A program made the translations under genes and the position numbers. Shown here piece after piece: positions 1 through 11,039 of a stretch of 64,000 bases of DNA. The stretch covers positions 124,001 to 188,000 of the forward strand of contig JADLZK010007820.1 in assembly GCA_015847255.1 (NCBI GenBank). Reading direction: 5' to 3'. Under the pieces are notes generated by a model that was not told where the DNA came from, made no database searches, and worked only from the letters and a program-made list of their open reading frames with translations. The stretch's first letter is position 1. Each line of letters starts with the position of its first letter. This DNA is from Hyparrhenia diplandra (lineage: Eukaryota > Streptophyta > Magnoliopsida > Poales > Poaceae).

Positions 1-242
1 CGGGCCATGGAGGGTTTAGAGGGTTTAGAACAATCACCTCTCCATCTTCAAGTTCTTCATGCTCGTCGACATCTTCTAGAGGCACACCGGATGATGAAAC
101 ATGTTGTCGGCCCGCACCTTGGGACATGGACAAGCCCGTCCCTGCGACCCCTCCATTGTCGTCGATGAGGACACACGCGCCGCCCTACAATGCCTCTAGC
201 GCACGGGACATGGAGCCCCACCATGTATCAAGAACCCAATAC

Positions 243-386
243 TAACAAGTTAGAATAAAGTAGCTAGCTGTGAACACATCATACCTATGGCCAATTGTAA
301 TTTTAGTATTTTGTTAACAAGTTAGAATAAAGTAGCTAGCTGTGGACACATCATACCTATGGCCAATTGTAATTTTAGTATTTTTG
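243..386. repeat. 72-bp direct tandem repeat, two copies
   Basis: Two adjacent near-identical units starting at 243 and 315 share the run from taacaagttagaataaag through ccaattgtaattttag, differing mainly by one a/g change. Nothing coding is evident in them. Positions 1-242 hold no gene I can recognise. Confidence 0.85.
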
Positions 387-929
387 TTTTCCCTTTTTAG
401 CTGATAGGGGCAATGCCCTCCATACAAGACATTTGGTCATCAAACAAAACATATGACGGTATGTCAGTATGAAGGAAGGTTAGACGCATGAGCAAGGGTT
501 GCCTAGCCAATCTCAAATATTATTTAACAATCTACAATGTTAACCCAATTTCTTGACCGCAAGGCTCGAACCGAACCTGAACAATTAGCCATCAACCATT
601 CGTGACTTTGGATGCCATGATGTGGTCCTCTCGCCGGCCATGGAGGTTGCCGTGGTTTGCCGATGGAGGCGGGTTAGCATTTGGAGCGGTGGATTTGGAG
701 GGGTGCTCGCTCCGGGAGAGCTTGCGCGGCACTTTGGATCCTGGATAGAAGAGGACCTCACGGTGGAGGCGAGCTCGCGAGGGTTGGAGCTCCCGCTTGG
801 GAGGCGAGCACTTGAGGCCACATAGGATTAGGGCGGCTGCCATGGCGCGAGGTAGGGTGGCGGCGAGGCGGACGGCGGCCGTGAGGATGCGGGCGGCTTG
901 CCACCGAGAGGATGCGGATGATGCAGGTG

Positions 930-1050
930 ACTTCATGTTTTAGTCCCAAAAAGACTCTCGTATTTTTCAGTTTAGTCTCAAATGTAAGTTTTGGTCCCAA
1001 AAAATCCCTCAGTTTGGTTCCTTAGGGACTAAAAGAGACTTTTATGGCAG
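930..1050. mobile_element. MITE-like fragment with GGGACTAAAA motifs
   Basis: The segment has several copies of a tttagtcccaaaa-type motif and ends with cagtttggttccttagggactaaaag. A related motif, gggactaaaagtccctaaacc, occurs at 5988-6010. This is the terminal sequence style of small grass DNA elements. I could not define both ends or a target duplication, so this may be a fragment. Confidence 0.4.
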
Positions 1051-1208
1051 GTACATTGCTACACGTGAGCGGCCTCATACGCCGTCTCATGCATCGCCAC
1101 GCACGATTTTTGTTGATGTGGAGGAAATGAGAGAATGAGGTAGTTGCTTCGCGAAACAATTGCCTTATGAGCTAAAATTTAGGACTACGATACAATTATT
1201 TTACAATT

Positions 1209-1539
1209 GGCTCTGTTTGAATCCATGAGCTAGAGCTAGTTTAAACTAGTTTTGGCTCAACTAGCCCCAAAGGCATCCAAACATGAGAAGTAGTTTGGGC
1301 TAAATGCAACTAGCCCACCCAAAATCACTAGCCCCTCCAAGAGGTGATTATTAGGGCTAGTTCGAGTTAGGACCGCTAAAAACTCACTTCTCTCTCCTTA
1401 TTAATCATTGAAAATGTGCATTAATTATCAAACTAGCCCATGAATCCAAACACCTGTAGACCTAGAGCTAGTTTAAGGCCAGAGCTAGAGCTAGAAACTA
1501 ACTCTAGCTCTAGCCTAGCTATAGTATCCAAACAGGGCC
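1209..1539. mobile_element. Tourist/PIF-like MITE
   Basis: Imperfect terminal inverted repeats are visible: GGCTCTGTTTGAATCCA at the left, and GGCCCTGTTTGGATAC when the right end is read on the other strand. The inside is A/T-rich with repeated 'gctagagctag' and 'actagccc' motifs that can pair. The flanks 1206-1208 and 1540-1542 are both ATT, consistent with a 3-bp target duplication. The GGCCYTGTTTGG terminus is a common grass MITE type. No coding capacity. Confidence 0.7.
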
Positions 1540-1744
1540 ATTGTATGAGTTGTTGTCGTCATGCATCTTTTTTTTCGGAAGCATGCATATTGGCACGTAT
1601 TGCATTAAGGGAAAAAGGAGTTTTACACGTTGCACACTTTAGCCAAAACAATTGGCATGGCGCGCACAAAGGCACCGAGACACAAGAGGTGCGGCTCCAA
1701 ACGGCATAGCGATCTTGGTGTACTAAAAGGTAAACTACTGCACA

Positions 1745-4700
1745 ATGGAGAGAGGGGGGGGGGGAATAGTGGCTAAGGCTCCAAAGAAGATCCTCCTTAC
1801 GGTGCCGCCCGTCGGGGTCGCATCATGGGGAAGATCCCACGCAGATCATGTCGCTTGGCGGACGAAACTTCGTTGGCAAAGCATGTCGGCTTGGCTTCTA
1901 GCCCAAGGATTGGAGTGCGACCCCGCGTCTACCGGTCGTCCCTCAAGCTTGCTGAGTAACACCAACGGCGGCGATCGCCGCCGGTTGTGGATCACGTTGG
2001 TCCTTCATCGCCGCTTGGCGTCTTGTGGCCCTTTCCTCCTTGGTGATCTTGGGACGAGAGGAGGAGGGGGGCTTAATGACGGGCTAGATCCACCGCCGTG
2101 TGAGCACCGAGATGAAGTCACGGATGGAAAGCACTGGGCAAGGCGACGTCCTCCCCGGGGACCCTCGGTGACGACTAGTGGGTCCGGAGTCGGAGAGGAG
2201 AGGCGGCAGGTCGTGCGGTTGTGGGCTCCGCCGACCTCTCCCAACTCCTCCCATAAAATGAACACCAAGCGGGGAAGGAGCGTGCGCCACGTTCTCCCGC
2301 CTAGTGGGACGGCGCCGCATCCGTGAAGGCCTCGTGGAACTTCGGTGACCGTGGGGTCGGGGTAGGCGCCACGCCCCGGGTCGCTTTTGGCCCACTTGTT
2401 CATCCGGGACCGCGGCCTTTTGTTTCTCCGGGCGGTGACGCGGAAGGCGGACTTGGCGGCGGTCGACCGCTCACGATGCGGGACCCGGTCGCGTTGCCGA
2501 CCACCCTTGACCTCCGCTGCCCAGGTAGGGCCCTGGCAGCCTTCCGAAACGGTAGTGTCGACGAAGTCGGGCGAGAGGTGGTACCCGTCGCCGGAGGCGC
2601 GGTGGTGTGAGGCTTGTGGGGACGGCAATGCAAAAGCCAAGCTAGGCAGTGGCGTGGTGGGGCTGCCGGTCTTGGCCTCGGGCCCCTCCGACGCCTCGGT
2701 AGCGGGACCGGCCGCGGAGTCCCCACCCCGGACGCCGAGGGGCTCACTGGCTAAGACGATGTGGCGATAGAGTGTCCTGTAGCAGCCGCAGACCCACCGA
2801 GACCTCACTAGTAACGAAATGATTTTTTGCGTGATACCGCAAAATCTTTTTCCGGGCGTGCACTTTTTTTTTTGCCCGTCATGGAAAATGCCCCGCCACA
2901 TCCGGTTTTATTTTGCATGGCGGGCGTGTTTTTACCCGCCACGGAAAATTGATTTTGCGTGGCGGGCACCTTAACACGCCCGGCACGAAAAAATACACTA
3001 TTTTCGTGGCGGGCGTCCTAAAAGGCCCGCTACAGAAAAATTACAAAGCCCAATAGGCTGGCGAGGCCCGATAAGCTGTCAATACGCTATAAATAGAGGA
3101 TGCTAGGGTTTCTTGGCTCCCATCCTTTCTCCCTGCCGCCGTCTCCTTTTTTCTCCGGCCGCACATCCTTCTCTTCGCATGCGATCGCCCGTCTCCCCCT
3201 TCTTTCTCCGCAACCACTCCGTCGGCATGCACAGCCGGTCGAGCCATGCACTCTCTCTCTTCCTTCCTCGCCACCTCCGCTCTTCCCCACCGGCCACCCC
3301 CCCCGGTCCGGCTTCCCTCGCTCTCCCTCCCGGTCGAGGCGCGCGAGGCACGGCAGCAGATCCGGCGAGCACCGCCTCCCGACGGCGGCTCCTTCTCCGG
3401 CGGCCAAGGCGGCGGCTCCTTCTCCGGCGGCCGGGCGGGCGGCTTCCTCTCGGCGGCAAGGCGGGCGGGATCCGGAGGATCCGCGGGCGCAAAAGATCCG
3501 GCAGTAGCGGCCTCCACGACGGGCACCGGCTGGCGCGAAGCGATCCCGCGGCGGCATGGCACATCCGGCCGGGCGTGGGCTTCCAAGGCGGCGCAGATCC
3601 GTGGGCACGGCCTCCACGGCGGCAGATCCGGGCGGGCGCGCCTCCACCGCGCTATCGGCGGGCGGAGGATGATCACGCCGCCGCCGCGCTGGGCGGATCC
3701 CGTGGCGGCGCGCTGCCGCTTCGCGGGGCTCGGGGCGGCCCGTGAGATGGCTCACGGTCCGCTGGTTTTTTCATTTTTTTTTTTCAAAACTTGTACCGCG
3801 GATTTGGCATTATAATCCGCCCGCCACGGTTAATCTATTTACCGTGGACGGGCATCGTAGCCCGCCACGGAAAAATCCACGATTTTCCGCGGATCTTTCA
3901 AGGGTGATGGGCTTAAATGCCCGCCACGCAAAATAAAAATCGACCGCCACGCGAAAATGTTTTCGTAGTAGTGCCTCTCTCCGCGGGGCAGAGCGCGACC
4001 ATCGCGTAGGACGAAGGTGGCTCCAACCGCAAACCGAAGGGCCGGTTGCGCCGACAAAGAGAGGCCACGAGCTTATCCAAAGATCGATTCACACGAGTTG
4101 GTGGCGACGCGGGCTACCCGCCAACGCAAGCACAACCAAGTCGAAGAGGCGTCGGCATTGTTGGCGGCCAGCAAAGAATGACGAGCGTGTTGTGGATGAC
4201 GGGGTTGCGAACTGAGGCCTCGGCACCCGGTGGAGGCCAAACAAAACCTCCGCCAAAGCGGTGCCCACGCGGGCAAACCCGGGGGGAGGCGGCCTAGGCG
4301 CGTCGGACCACGCCCTGCCGCAGCCGGATGCTCGTCCCCGCGAGGCGGCGGAGGCGGCGGAGGATGCTCATTTTGGGAGGCGGCGAGGTGGCGAGGGAGC
4401 GGCCGGCCAGACATCCTTCGCGCAACGTGATCCTCCTCGGGCAGTTGAAGCACCGCCTACCAGTTGGCCGGGATAGGTGGTGACGCGCTGGGCGAGGCTG
4501 GTCGCTGCGCATCGGGTTTAACAAAGACGCGGGCGTGCTCGAGTGCGGAGAAGGACGCCGCTACCAAGCTGCCCGCAAGGCTGTTCCCCGGGCCGACACG
4601 CCCGAGACGAAGGTGAGCGTAAACGCTGGCCCAACGCCCTTGAACACGAATCGCCGCATCCCTCGCCCGGGGGTCCCCAGGCCCGCGCTTGACGCCGCCA

Positions 4701-5750
4701 TCGCCCGGTGCTCGCGAAGCGGGTGGGAGGCACGACGCCGACGCTGCGTTTCCAAGACGACTTCAGCCGTCGACCGGACGCCCTCGCGGAGTCACGACAC
4801 ACGCCGGCCGGGCGAGCGTGAGACGCCGGGCGAGCCGCATGAAGGTAGCGGGGAGCAGCCGCTACACCCACATCGACGCCGCCGCTTACTATCGCCCCGG
4901 GGCCGAGATGACACCAAATTTCACCGTGATCTCCTTCGACCGCCCAAGGAGGATGGAAAGAAGGGGGGCGGCGCCGGGTGAGAGTTGCCGCTAAAGATTG
5001 AGGGGCCCTCCGCTGGCTGAGGCGCCGGGTGGCGATGGGGTTGAGGCTGGTGAAGCACGAGGCCGGAGCGGGGGGTCACAAGAAGCACGACATCCGCACC
5101 CCCCTCGGGCCGCCGCCACGCAAAAGAACGGAAGGCGTAAGGTCGTCAGACTCGCCGCCGACATGGACGCCCCCGTAGTGGTCACACAAGCAGTGGTCCG
5201 GGCGAGGTGGTCGTGAGAGGTCTCGCAGACGCCAGGGAGGGCGGCCTCGCCCGTTGCGACAATGGCCGCGGGGATGTGCGCCCAGCAGAAATGACGGCCC
5301 CCGCCGAGCAGGCCCCGACACGGCAGCGGTTGGCGCTAACAATGGCGCGGCAGGCGCCGGATCTAGCGGCCCTCCGGCGAGAGGTCCGCTCCCGCTGGAG
5401 CGAGCTGCGCCGTTGCCGCGCCCTCCAAGCTCGGGTGCAGGCGGAGAGGACGGCCGCGCTGGGGCTCGAGTCCCGGCGACGATGGCCCCCGCCGCTGGCC
5501 ACGGACGCGAGCAATAAGGTCGACGTCAACGATGGCGGGCGGCAGCGCCGGATCCGAGGCCCCTCCGGCGAGAGGACCGAGCGGAGCCGCTGGCGGCGTC
5601 GGGTCCTCCATGCTCGGGCGAGGTGGCGACGGAGAGCAGAGGGCAACAAGAGAGGGGGACGGGAAGGGTTGGTGGCGGGGAGGTGCAGGGAGCAGGGAGG
5701 GGCCGCCGGCGCCGGATGGTGGCCGGCGCGGCGGGAGGCGGTAGTGTAGA
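1745..5750. other. GC-rich unidentified sequence, probably decayed transposon or gene relic, split by a CACTA element
   Basis: After removal of the CACTA element at 2806-3973, about 2.8 kb of very GC-rich sequence remains. Many overlapping open frames lie on both strands, the expected by-product of high GC. The longest minus-strand reading, near 2005-2805, includes the stretch MNKWAKSDPGRGAYPDPTV, which is less compositionally biased than its surroundings. I could not assign it to a family. No reading frame continues across the CACTA junction without stops. Treat it as non-functional until a protein search says otherwise. Confidence 0.4.
2806..3973. mobile_element. Non-autonomous CACTA element, copy 1 (1.17 kb)
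   Basis: It starts CACTAGTAACGAAATG and ends ...TTTTCGTAGTAGTG, which are inverted CACTA termini. It is flanked by the 3-bp target duplication CCT (2803-2805 and 3974-3976). Subterminal regions carry many copies of a GTGGCGGGC/GCCCGCCACG motif in both orientations, as expected for transposase-binding subterminal repeats. The middle has a TATA-like box (tataaatag, about 3089), then a GC-rich segment with no transposase. A related element lies at 48992-50338. It must depend on a transposase encoded elsewhere. Confidence 0.92.
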
Positions 5751-6379
5751 TGCCGTGCCCCTAGCGGGCCGCGCGGCCCAGAGCCCCCTTCGCAACGGTC
5801 ATGTGTCCGTCTCCGTCGTCATGCATCTCACAATCCTATTTTTACTCTCTCCATAAATTAAGGAAATACAAGTTGCTATGAGAAAGCTTAGAAAGACAAT
5901 CCTTGTACATGTTGTCTATTAAGTCGTGTTAAATTACGTGGCATATATGAGACTAGTTAATACAATACCAATGTAATTGCCCTTAGTAGCAGGGACTAAA
6001 AGTCCCTAAACCAAACTGGGTCTAGAACGGGCGAAAAATCATAGTGGCTAGCTTTGGGGTTTCATATAGCCTTGCAATGCTTGCATGCAAAGGCGTACCG
6101 CCGCCGACATTGCGTATTCGAAATCGCATCCAAACCCTAGCCTCCCTCCGGCCCGTCCACCGTAGCAATAATGAAGCGCTTGGGGGAGGAAGAAGTATGA
6201 GGAGCTTGATAATGGAGGAGGAACCGTCTCCACCCCTCTCGAGCCGGAGACATTCGTCGCCGATCCTCATCCGGGAGACTTCAAACAGATCGGGGGTTAG
6301 CGGCGGCGAGATTTCAAGTCGCTCGGTATACTTTGCGATATGCTATCGGGACTGGTTTGCTTCTCAAACTAGCTACCCT

Positions 6380-7667
6380 CAGTACAAGGTGGACGTCGCC
6401 CTCTCCAACTCCGGCGACTCCGAGGACCACGACTTCGCGACAAGAGCCTCGGCTCCGCCCCCACACATCGATGTCGTTTCGTGTGCGCCCGGGCCTTGGA
6501 TGAGTATTGGCATCATAATGAATTTCCGCTTCATGCATATCCGGGGAAGATTGTAGATAGGCGAGTAACAAGGCCAGGTGCTATGGCTATCGTTCGATCC
6601 CGAAGGGGTTAAAACCATCCGCACTTAAGGCAAACCTCACGTTTCTTGCATCATCTCGCAAAATCCTTGAATTACGAATCGATTGCTCTCCAATTTGTGA
6701 CCCATCGCCAGGGGGTGTCTCAACTTGCCGCCTATCTTACGGTCTTCTTTGTGCCATCGCAACAACTTTGCATGGTCCTTGTTTCGAACAAACGCGTTTC
6801 AGGCGTGGTATTATCGGGCGTACCACATAACCTTAGCGAGGATTTTCAACCTAGGCCTTTCGCCCTCAACATCACCAGGATCGTCTCGCCTAATCTTATA
6901 CCGTGATGCATGACATGTCCGGACATTCATCCAACTTCGTTATCCTCGCCATAGTACGAGGAAACAATCATTAGGACATGCATGAATCTTTTTGATTGTT
7001 AATCCCAAAGGACATACAACCTTCTTTGCTTCAAATGCGTGGTGGCGGGCAACTCATTGTCCTTCGGAAGCATCTTCTTTTGGATAGTCAATAAGCGGCT
7101 AAACGCATTGTCGAAACACCATTCTTCGCCTTCCATCGTAGCAATTCTAGTGTGGTACCCAACTTTTTCTGCCCCTGAATCACGGCTTGGGTACAACAAC
7201 TTCTTGTGGTCCTCTAGCATGCGCTCGAACTTCTTCTTCTCCTTTTTTTTTTCACATTCATTCTGCTTCACGAATAGCCTGATCAAGCCCATCAAGTAGG
7301 CTCATCTCGTGGCTGGCACCTCCTCCGCATCTTCCTCCATTGCAATAATTTTTATGACATCACCAAATTCAGCATATTCAGCAATAACATTGTCGTCGTC
7401 CCCTCCTTCGTCTTCACCTTCTTCCATTGGGACACCGGTCTCTCCGTGCTTGGTCCAACAAACATAGTTGGGCATGAATCCCGACTTATCTGAGGTGTAA
7501 ATGAAGGATATGTGATTTGGAAAAACTCTCTCTTATTCCTACACAAGGCACATGGGCAACACATAAAACCGTTTCGCTTGTTTGCTTGGGCGCACATAGA
7601 ACTCATGCACCCCATGTCCGTACTCATCGTCGCGTCGATCTACGTTGTACATCCAATTTCGGTTCAT
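6380..7667 (-). pseudogene. CACTA (En/Spm, TNP2-like) transposase, decayed
   Basis: Read on the minus strand, the segment starts near 7667 with MNRNWMYNVDRRDDEYG, the start of the plant transposase-associated domain found at the N terminus of CACTA transposases. It continues with the typical Cys/His-rich linker (pieces such as KRNGFMCCPCALCRNKREF in a shifted frame). Near 7000-7240 come FERMLEDHKKLLYPSR and KKMLPKDNELP. At 6480-6620 the transposase core appears as NDSHSTWP and KRKFIMMPILIQGP. The frame changes several times and there are in-frame stops, so no functional product is expected. It probably belongs to the CACTA element whose terminus is at 9155, because orientation and distance fit. 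The 3' part of the transposase is missing or scrambled below 6380. Confidence 0.85.
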
Positions 7668-7768
7668 CGTAATTTTTGAACATAATCATCGTATGAAAAA
7701 AGTAAACACCATATACATTTGAGTAAATACACAACATGCATGAATAGTACATTTTATTATTTTAGGAC

Positions 7769-8293
7769 TAAGGATGGTAACGGGTCGGGTTGGATCGGGT
7801 GGAGTCTCCGTGCACCCAAACCCGAAACCCGAAATCAAAACCCGAACTGAACCCAAAACCGTTTAGGGTGGAAATCCATCACCAAACCCAAACCAGCGGG
7901 TACCCGAAACCCGAAGCGGATACCCGAAACCCGAATGGATACGAAACCCGTGAATTACCCACGGATTACCCACGGATATATATACACATATTCACATGTA
8001 AAACAATAGACAACAAATAATAAATATTTTCATGAGTCAACTTTGAATAAATTTAATAATTTAAGTAAACAAATTATTATTAACATATTATAAAACATAA
8101 TTTTTAATTCAAATGATTTATTTCGGGTATCCATTGGATATCCACGGGTAGAATACTAAAACCGAAACCGAACCCGAACCCAAACCCGAACCCGAACCCA
8201 AAAAATATGGGCGAAAAACGTGCATTCGAACCGAACCCGCGGGACACGAAACCCGCGGATTACCCGCCCGAACCCGATCATTTGCCATCCTTA
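7769..8293. mobile_element. hAT-like MITE rich in AACCCGA repeats
   Basis: Termini are taaggatggtaacggg at the left and, on the opposite strand at the right, taaggatggcaaatg, giving a roughly 12-bp inverted repeat. The flanks are tttaggac (7761-7768) and tttaggga(c) (8294-8301), an 8-bp duplication apart from one base insertion, which fits hAT. The interior is built of dozens of AACCCGAA/CGGGTT units in both orientations around an AT-rich centre, so the whole element can fold back. There is no coding sequence. It sits just upstream of the decayed CACTA transposase start, inside the older element. Confidence 0.75.
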
Positions 8294-8830
8294 TTTAGGG
8301 ACGGGTAGCCTACAACTTTTGTTTGCACGCATACAACAAACTCCACTAAAGCGAGAGAAAGAAGAACTAGACATCAATTAAAGCGAGAACATCCTTCGCA
8401 GGGGCACGGAGCAATGAACCTAAGAAAGTAATATTTTCGCCTGGCATCTCCTGAATCTCCATTGCTACACCTTGGTCATTGTTATTTGGAGTATTTGCAC
8501 CATGGTAGGCCGCCAAAGCTTCAGCTTACGTGTTGTATTTTTGTAACAATTTCGAGGGTAGCGATGGCCCGAGCATGGCAATCTGGCCAGGTTCGATAGA
8601 TCCCCTGCACGCGCCCAACATGCACTACGTACCATGCCATGTTTCCTACACATATAATTAAATTAAATTGATTCCTAATTTAGACTACAAATTAATGAAT
8701 TACACAATTTGGTAAATTAAGTTAACTTACTCATTTTTCTAATCAAAAGAAAATTACATAAACAACTATATTTATATAAAGTGCAAAAACATGAAATGAA
8801 TGATGAAAAGGAGGGGGGAGTGAAATTGCC
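8294..8830. other. No gene seen; internal or subterminal part of CACTA element
   Basis: AT-rich sequence lies between the hAT-like MITE and the CACTA subterminal repeats. I see no reading frame with family resemblance. By position it probably belongs to the 5' non-coding part of the CACTA element that ends at 9155. Confidence 0.4.
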
Positions 8831-9155
8831 GAACCTTTATTCCTGGTTTGGTTGGGGAACCCGGAGTAAAAGGGGGTTGAGCTGTTTTTGTGGGAAGAAA
8901 ATCCGTTGAAAATTCGAAGGTGGGCGGGAGTATTTATAGGAGGGAACATTATTCCCGGTTGGTATTACCAACCTCCCGGTTTTAGCCACAAGCCGGGATT
9001 AGAGGTCCTGGCGGGCGGGGCGCCTTGGCGCCGGCGCTTTACTCCCGGCTGGGAACTAGAACCAGGAGTAAAGATACATTTACTCCCGGGTAAATTTCCA
9101 GCCGGGAGTAACCGGCATTTTGGCCTCGAGACTAGAAGCCACTTCTGTTGTAGTG
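8831..9155 (-). mobile_element. CACTA element terminus with TTTACTCCCGG subterminal repeats
   Basis: Read on the minus strand the segment begins at 9155 with CACTACAACAGAAGTGG, a CACTA terminus. It continues with repeated, inverted 'ttactcccgg / ccgggagtaa' units at about 8838, 8950, 9040, 9082 and 9105. Such clustered inverted units mark the ends of CACTA elements. The matching opposite terminus was not found in the window, so it may lie left of position 1 or be lost. The 3 bases after it are CCG. The end abuts the coding sequence of the DUF1668-like gene directly. Confidence 0.8.
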
Positions 9156-10172
9156 CCGGTAAAACTGCGTCCAATCGCTACCCCGGAAACCGATATTGTC
9201 GGCAAGACCTTTATATCCATGGAGTCAGCAGGCTGGATCATCGGTATCGGCGGTGATGATCCCGGTGGCACCATCATCTTCGACACCAAGGATAACAAAG
9301 TGATCCATGGTCCCAAACTGATCGGCAGTAAGTGCCGCCCGGTTGTGGCGGCTGTCGGTAACATGATTTATGCCCTCTCTAGCCATCCTGATTTCCTTAA
9401 AGAGCCTGATTTCGTGCCCTGGTTCGAGGTCCTTGATCTCTCCAAAGCCACTATCAAAGAGACAGAGGAGGTGCCCGTTCTGGATGCATGCTCCTGGGAG
9501 GCACTGCCTTATCCACTTTGCTTTCCTCGTAAGCTCACTCCAAGTGACTACCAACGTCCACCCTTCATACGCGTCGTGGCCTCTGTGGTGGTCGAGCCCT
9601 ACATATTGATATCACTCAATGGGCAACCCAACCGTGTCTATGCATTTGACACCAACACAGGAAAGTGGCACAAGATTGATGATATTCAGTACCTGCCTTT
9701 TGTTGGGGCTGCCACTCAGCTAGGGCATGGCAGCAGCATCTTCCTTGCCTCATCTTCAGAGAATGGGCCTATCAATGCCTACAACATCCATATCTCTAGT
9801 GATGCTGATGACAAGGGTGGTGCTCTGAAGTTATCCATCACTGTGTTCTCAATAAGAAATAAGAAGTATGGTGAAGTCGTTTGTGCAAAGAAAGAAGACA
9901 TTATCACTTCCTTAGGCAAGAAACACTTTTGTGAGTTGATTCCATCGTCTGAGGGCTGTGGACGCTACTTGGTTTACGATAAAGAAACCGAAGAATCCTA
10001 TCCAGGGAAATTGAACCTACAGTTGTGTACCTATCAAACAGAGAGCCGTGCACTCCAAGGGGAGGCGACCTCAGAGATTGTGATGGTCTCCTGTCAACAG
10101 GAGCTGACCTTCAGAATTCGCAGTTCCCGTGGCTTCTTTTCAGCACCCATTGTCTTTGCTTTGTCCATATAA
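9156..10172 (+). CDS. DUF1668/kelch-like protein, 5' end removed by CACTA insertion
   Basis: A single open frame of about 338 codons runs to the TAA at 10170-10172. The product has features of the large grass-specific DUF1668 family, whose members are predicted beta-propeller proteins. These include repeats of the type 'ISMESAGWIIGIG', 'IFDTKDNKVIHGP', 'VYAFDTNTGKWHKID' and 'LPFVGAATQLGHGSSIFLA', each about one propeller blade. Function in this family is unknown. There is no ATG at the expected start. The frame runs without stop back into the CACTA terminus (to 9120), and the first in-frame ATG is ATGGAGTCAGCA near 9220. The family normally has extra N-terminal sequence, so I infer that the CACTA insertion removed the start and promoter. 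The remaining frame has no internal stop, suggesting recent disruption or use of a new start. Confidence is fair for the family and low for expression. Confidence 0.65.
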   Translation, partial: PVKLRPIATPETDIVGKTFISMESAGWIIGIGGDDPGGTIIFDTKDNKVIHGPKLIGSKCRPVVAAVGNMIYALSSHPDFLKEPDFVPWFEVLDLSKATIKETEEVPVLDACSWEALPYPLCFPRKLTPSDYQRPPFIRVVASVVVEPYILISLNGQPNRVYAFDTNTGKWHKIDDIQYLPFVGAATQLGHGSSIFLASSSENGPINAYNIHISSDADDKGGALKLSITVFSIRNKKYGEVVCAKKEDIITSLGKKHFCELIPSSEGCGRYLVYDKETEESYPGKLNLQLCTYQTESRALQGEATSEIVMVSCQQELTFRIRSSRGFFSAPIVFALSI

Positions 10173-10790
10173 GTAAGTCCATCAACAGTAATATTTGGTT
10201 TGCATAGTTTCTACACTTTATGAGAACCTTATTACCTTGTACACTAGATTATTCTCACCTTGCTACATTTTTTTGTACCTTGGCATTAATTTTGAAAATT
10301 GGTTACAACCACTGTTCTTCCCTCTCGCCCATACATTGTGCTTAAAAAATGACGCGTACAAATTTGTTTTTTTTTATCCTTCTGCCAATACATCTTAGGC
10401 TGAAACCTTATTGCAATGAGTATATATTTGATTGTGTGTTACCGTTAACCGATATGCCTGATGTTTGTGCTGCTACCTCTGTAGTATGTGCCGTGGTGCT
10501 AAGCATGTTAAGGGGTCGGAAAAGCTTCCTGTCCCCTATGGTTAAATACAAATCGACTCAATCTGGACTCTACCTTTCTATCGATCTTTTTTTTGAAGAA
10601 TTCAGTGGGGAGAAATCACCCCCCAAAGCTAATCTTTTTTTTTCATTGATATAAGATAAAAAAAACAATTACAGGTGCACAAGGGGGTGCAAAAAGACGA
10701 TGCATCTTCGGTTGTAATTTGGTTGGTCTGATGCATCTTCGGATGACTGAAGCCGGAAATATATTTTCCTTTATCTAAAAACATGTAGAA
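10173..10790. other. 3' flank of DUF1668-like gene, no further gene seen
   Basis: AT-rich sequence with short T and A runs. It probably includes the 3' UTR of the preceding gene. No recognisable coding or transposon ends. Confidence 0.4.
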
Positions 10791-10799
10791 AAGACGATG

Positions 10800-11035
10800 G
10801 AAACGACAAAGTGCACAGAGTAGTTGTTCGACGCCAGCTGGTAACGGATTAATTTGTTGTGAAAAAAATGTACTACAAACAATGTGAGCTCATTCATCAA
10901 TCATCACTAAATTCAAGTTGGTGTGAGTTTGACTGTATTTCTTTTATGGGTATATATACTGTATCTTGTGAGTAATTATCTGCATGCAGCTAGCTAGCAA
11001 CAATAAATGATAGAAAACGTATATGACTTGTATAG
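10800..11035 (+). promoter_or_regulatory. Orphan copy of the I9-gene upstream region
   Basis: The sequence resembles 13430-13735, the region upstream of the I9 gene at 13809, and the minus strand of 41800-41890, upstream of the I9 relic. Shared segments include 'ttcaagttggtgtgagtttgac', 'gcagctagctagca' and 'caataaatgatagaaa..cgta'. Here it is followed at about 11040 by unrelated GC-rich sequence instead of an I9 reading frame. It looks like the upstream part of a lost family member. Confidence 0.6.
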
Positions 11036-11039
11036 GCAG

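Noticed and set aside
3041..3760. Six overlapping 100-220 codon frames in CACTA copy 1
   Set aside because: GC-rich low-complexity interior of a non-autonomous element. Composition explains them.
8160..8270. Possible interstitial telomeric repeat
   Set aside because: Units are AACCCGAA, not the plant telomere TTTAGGG, and lie inside a bounded hAT-like MITE.
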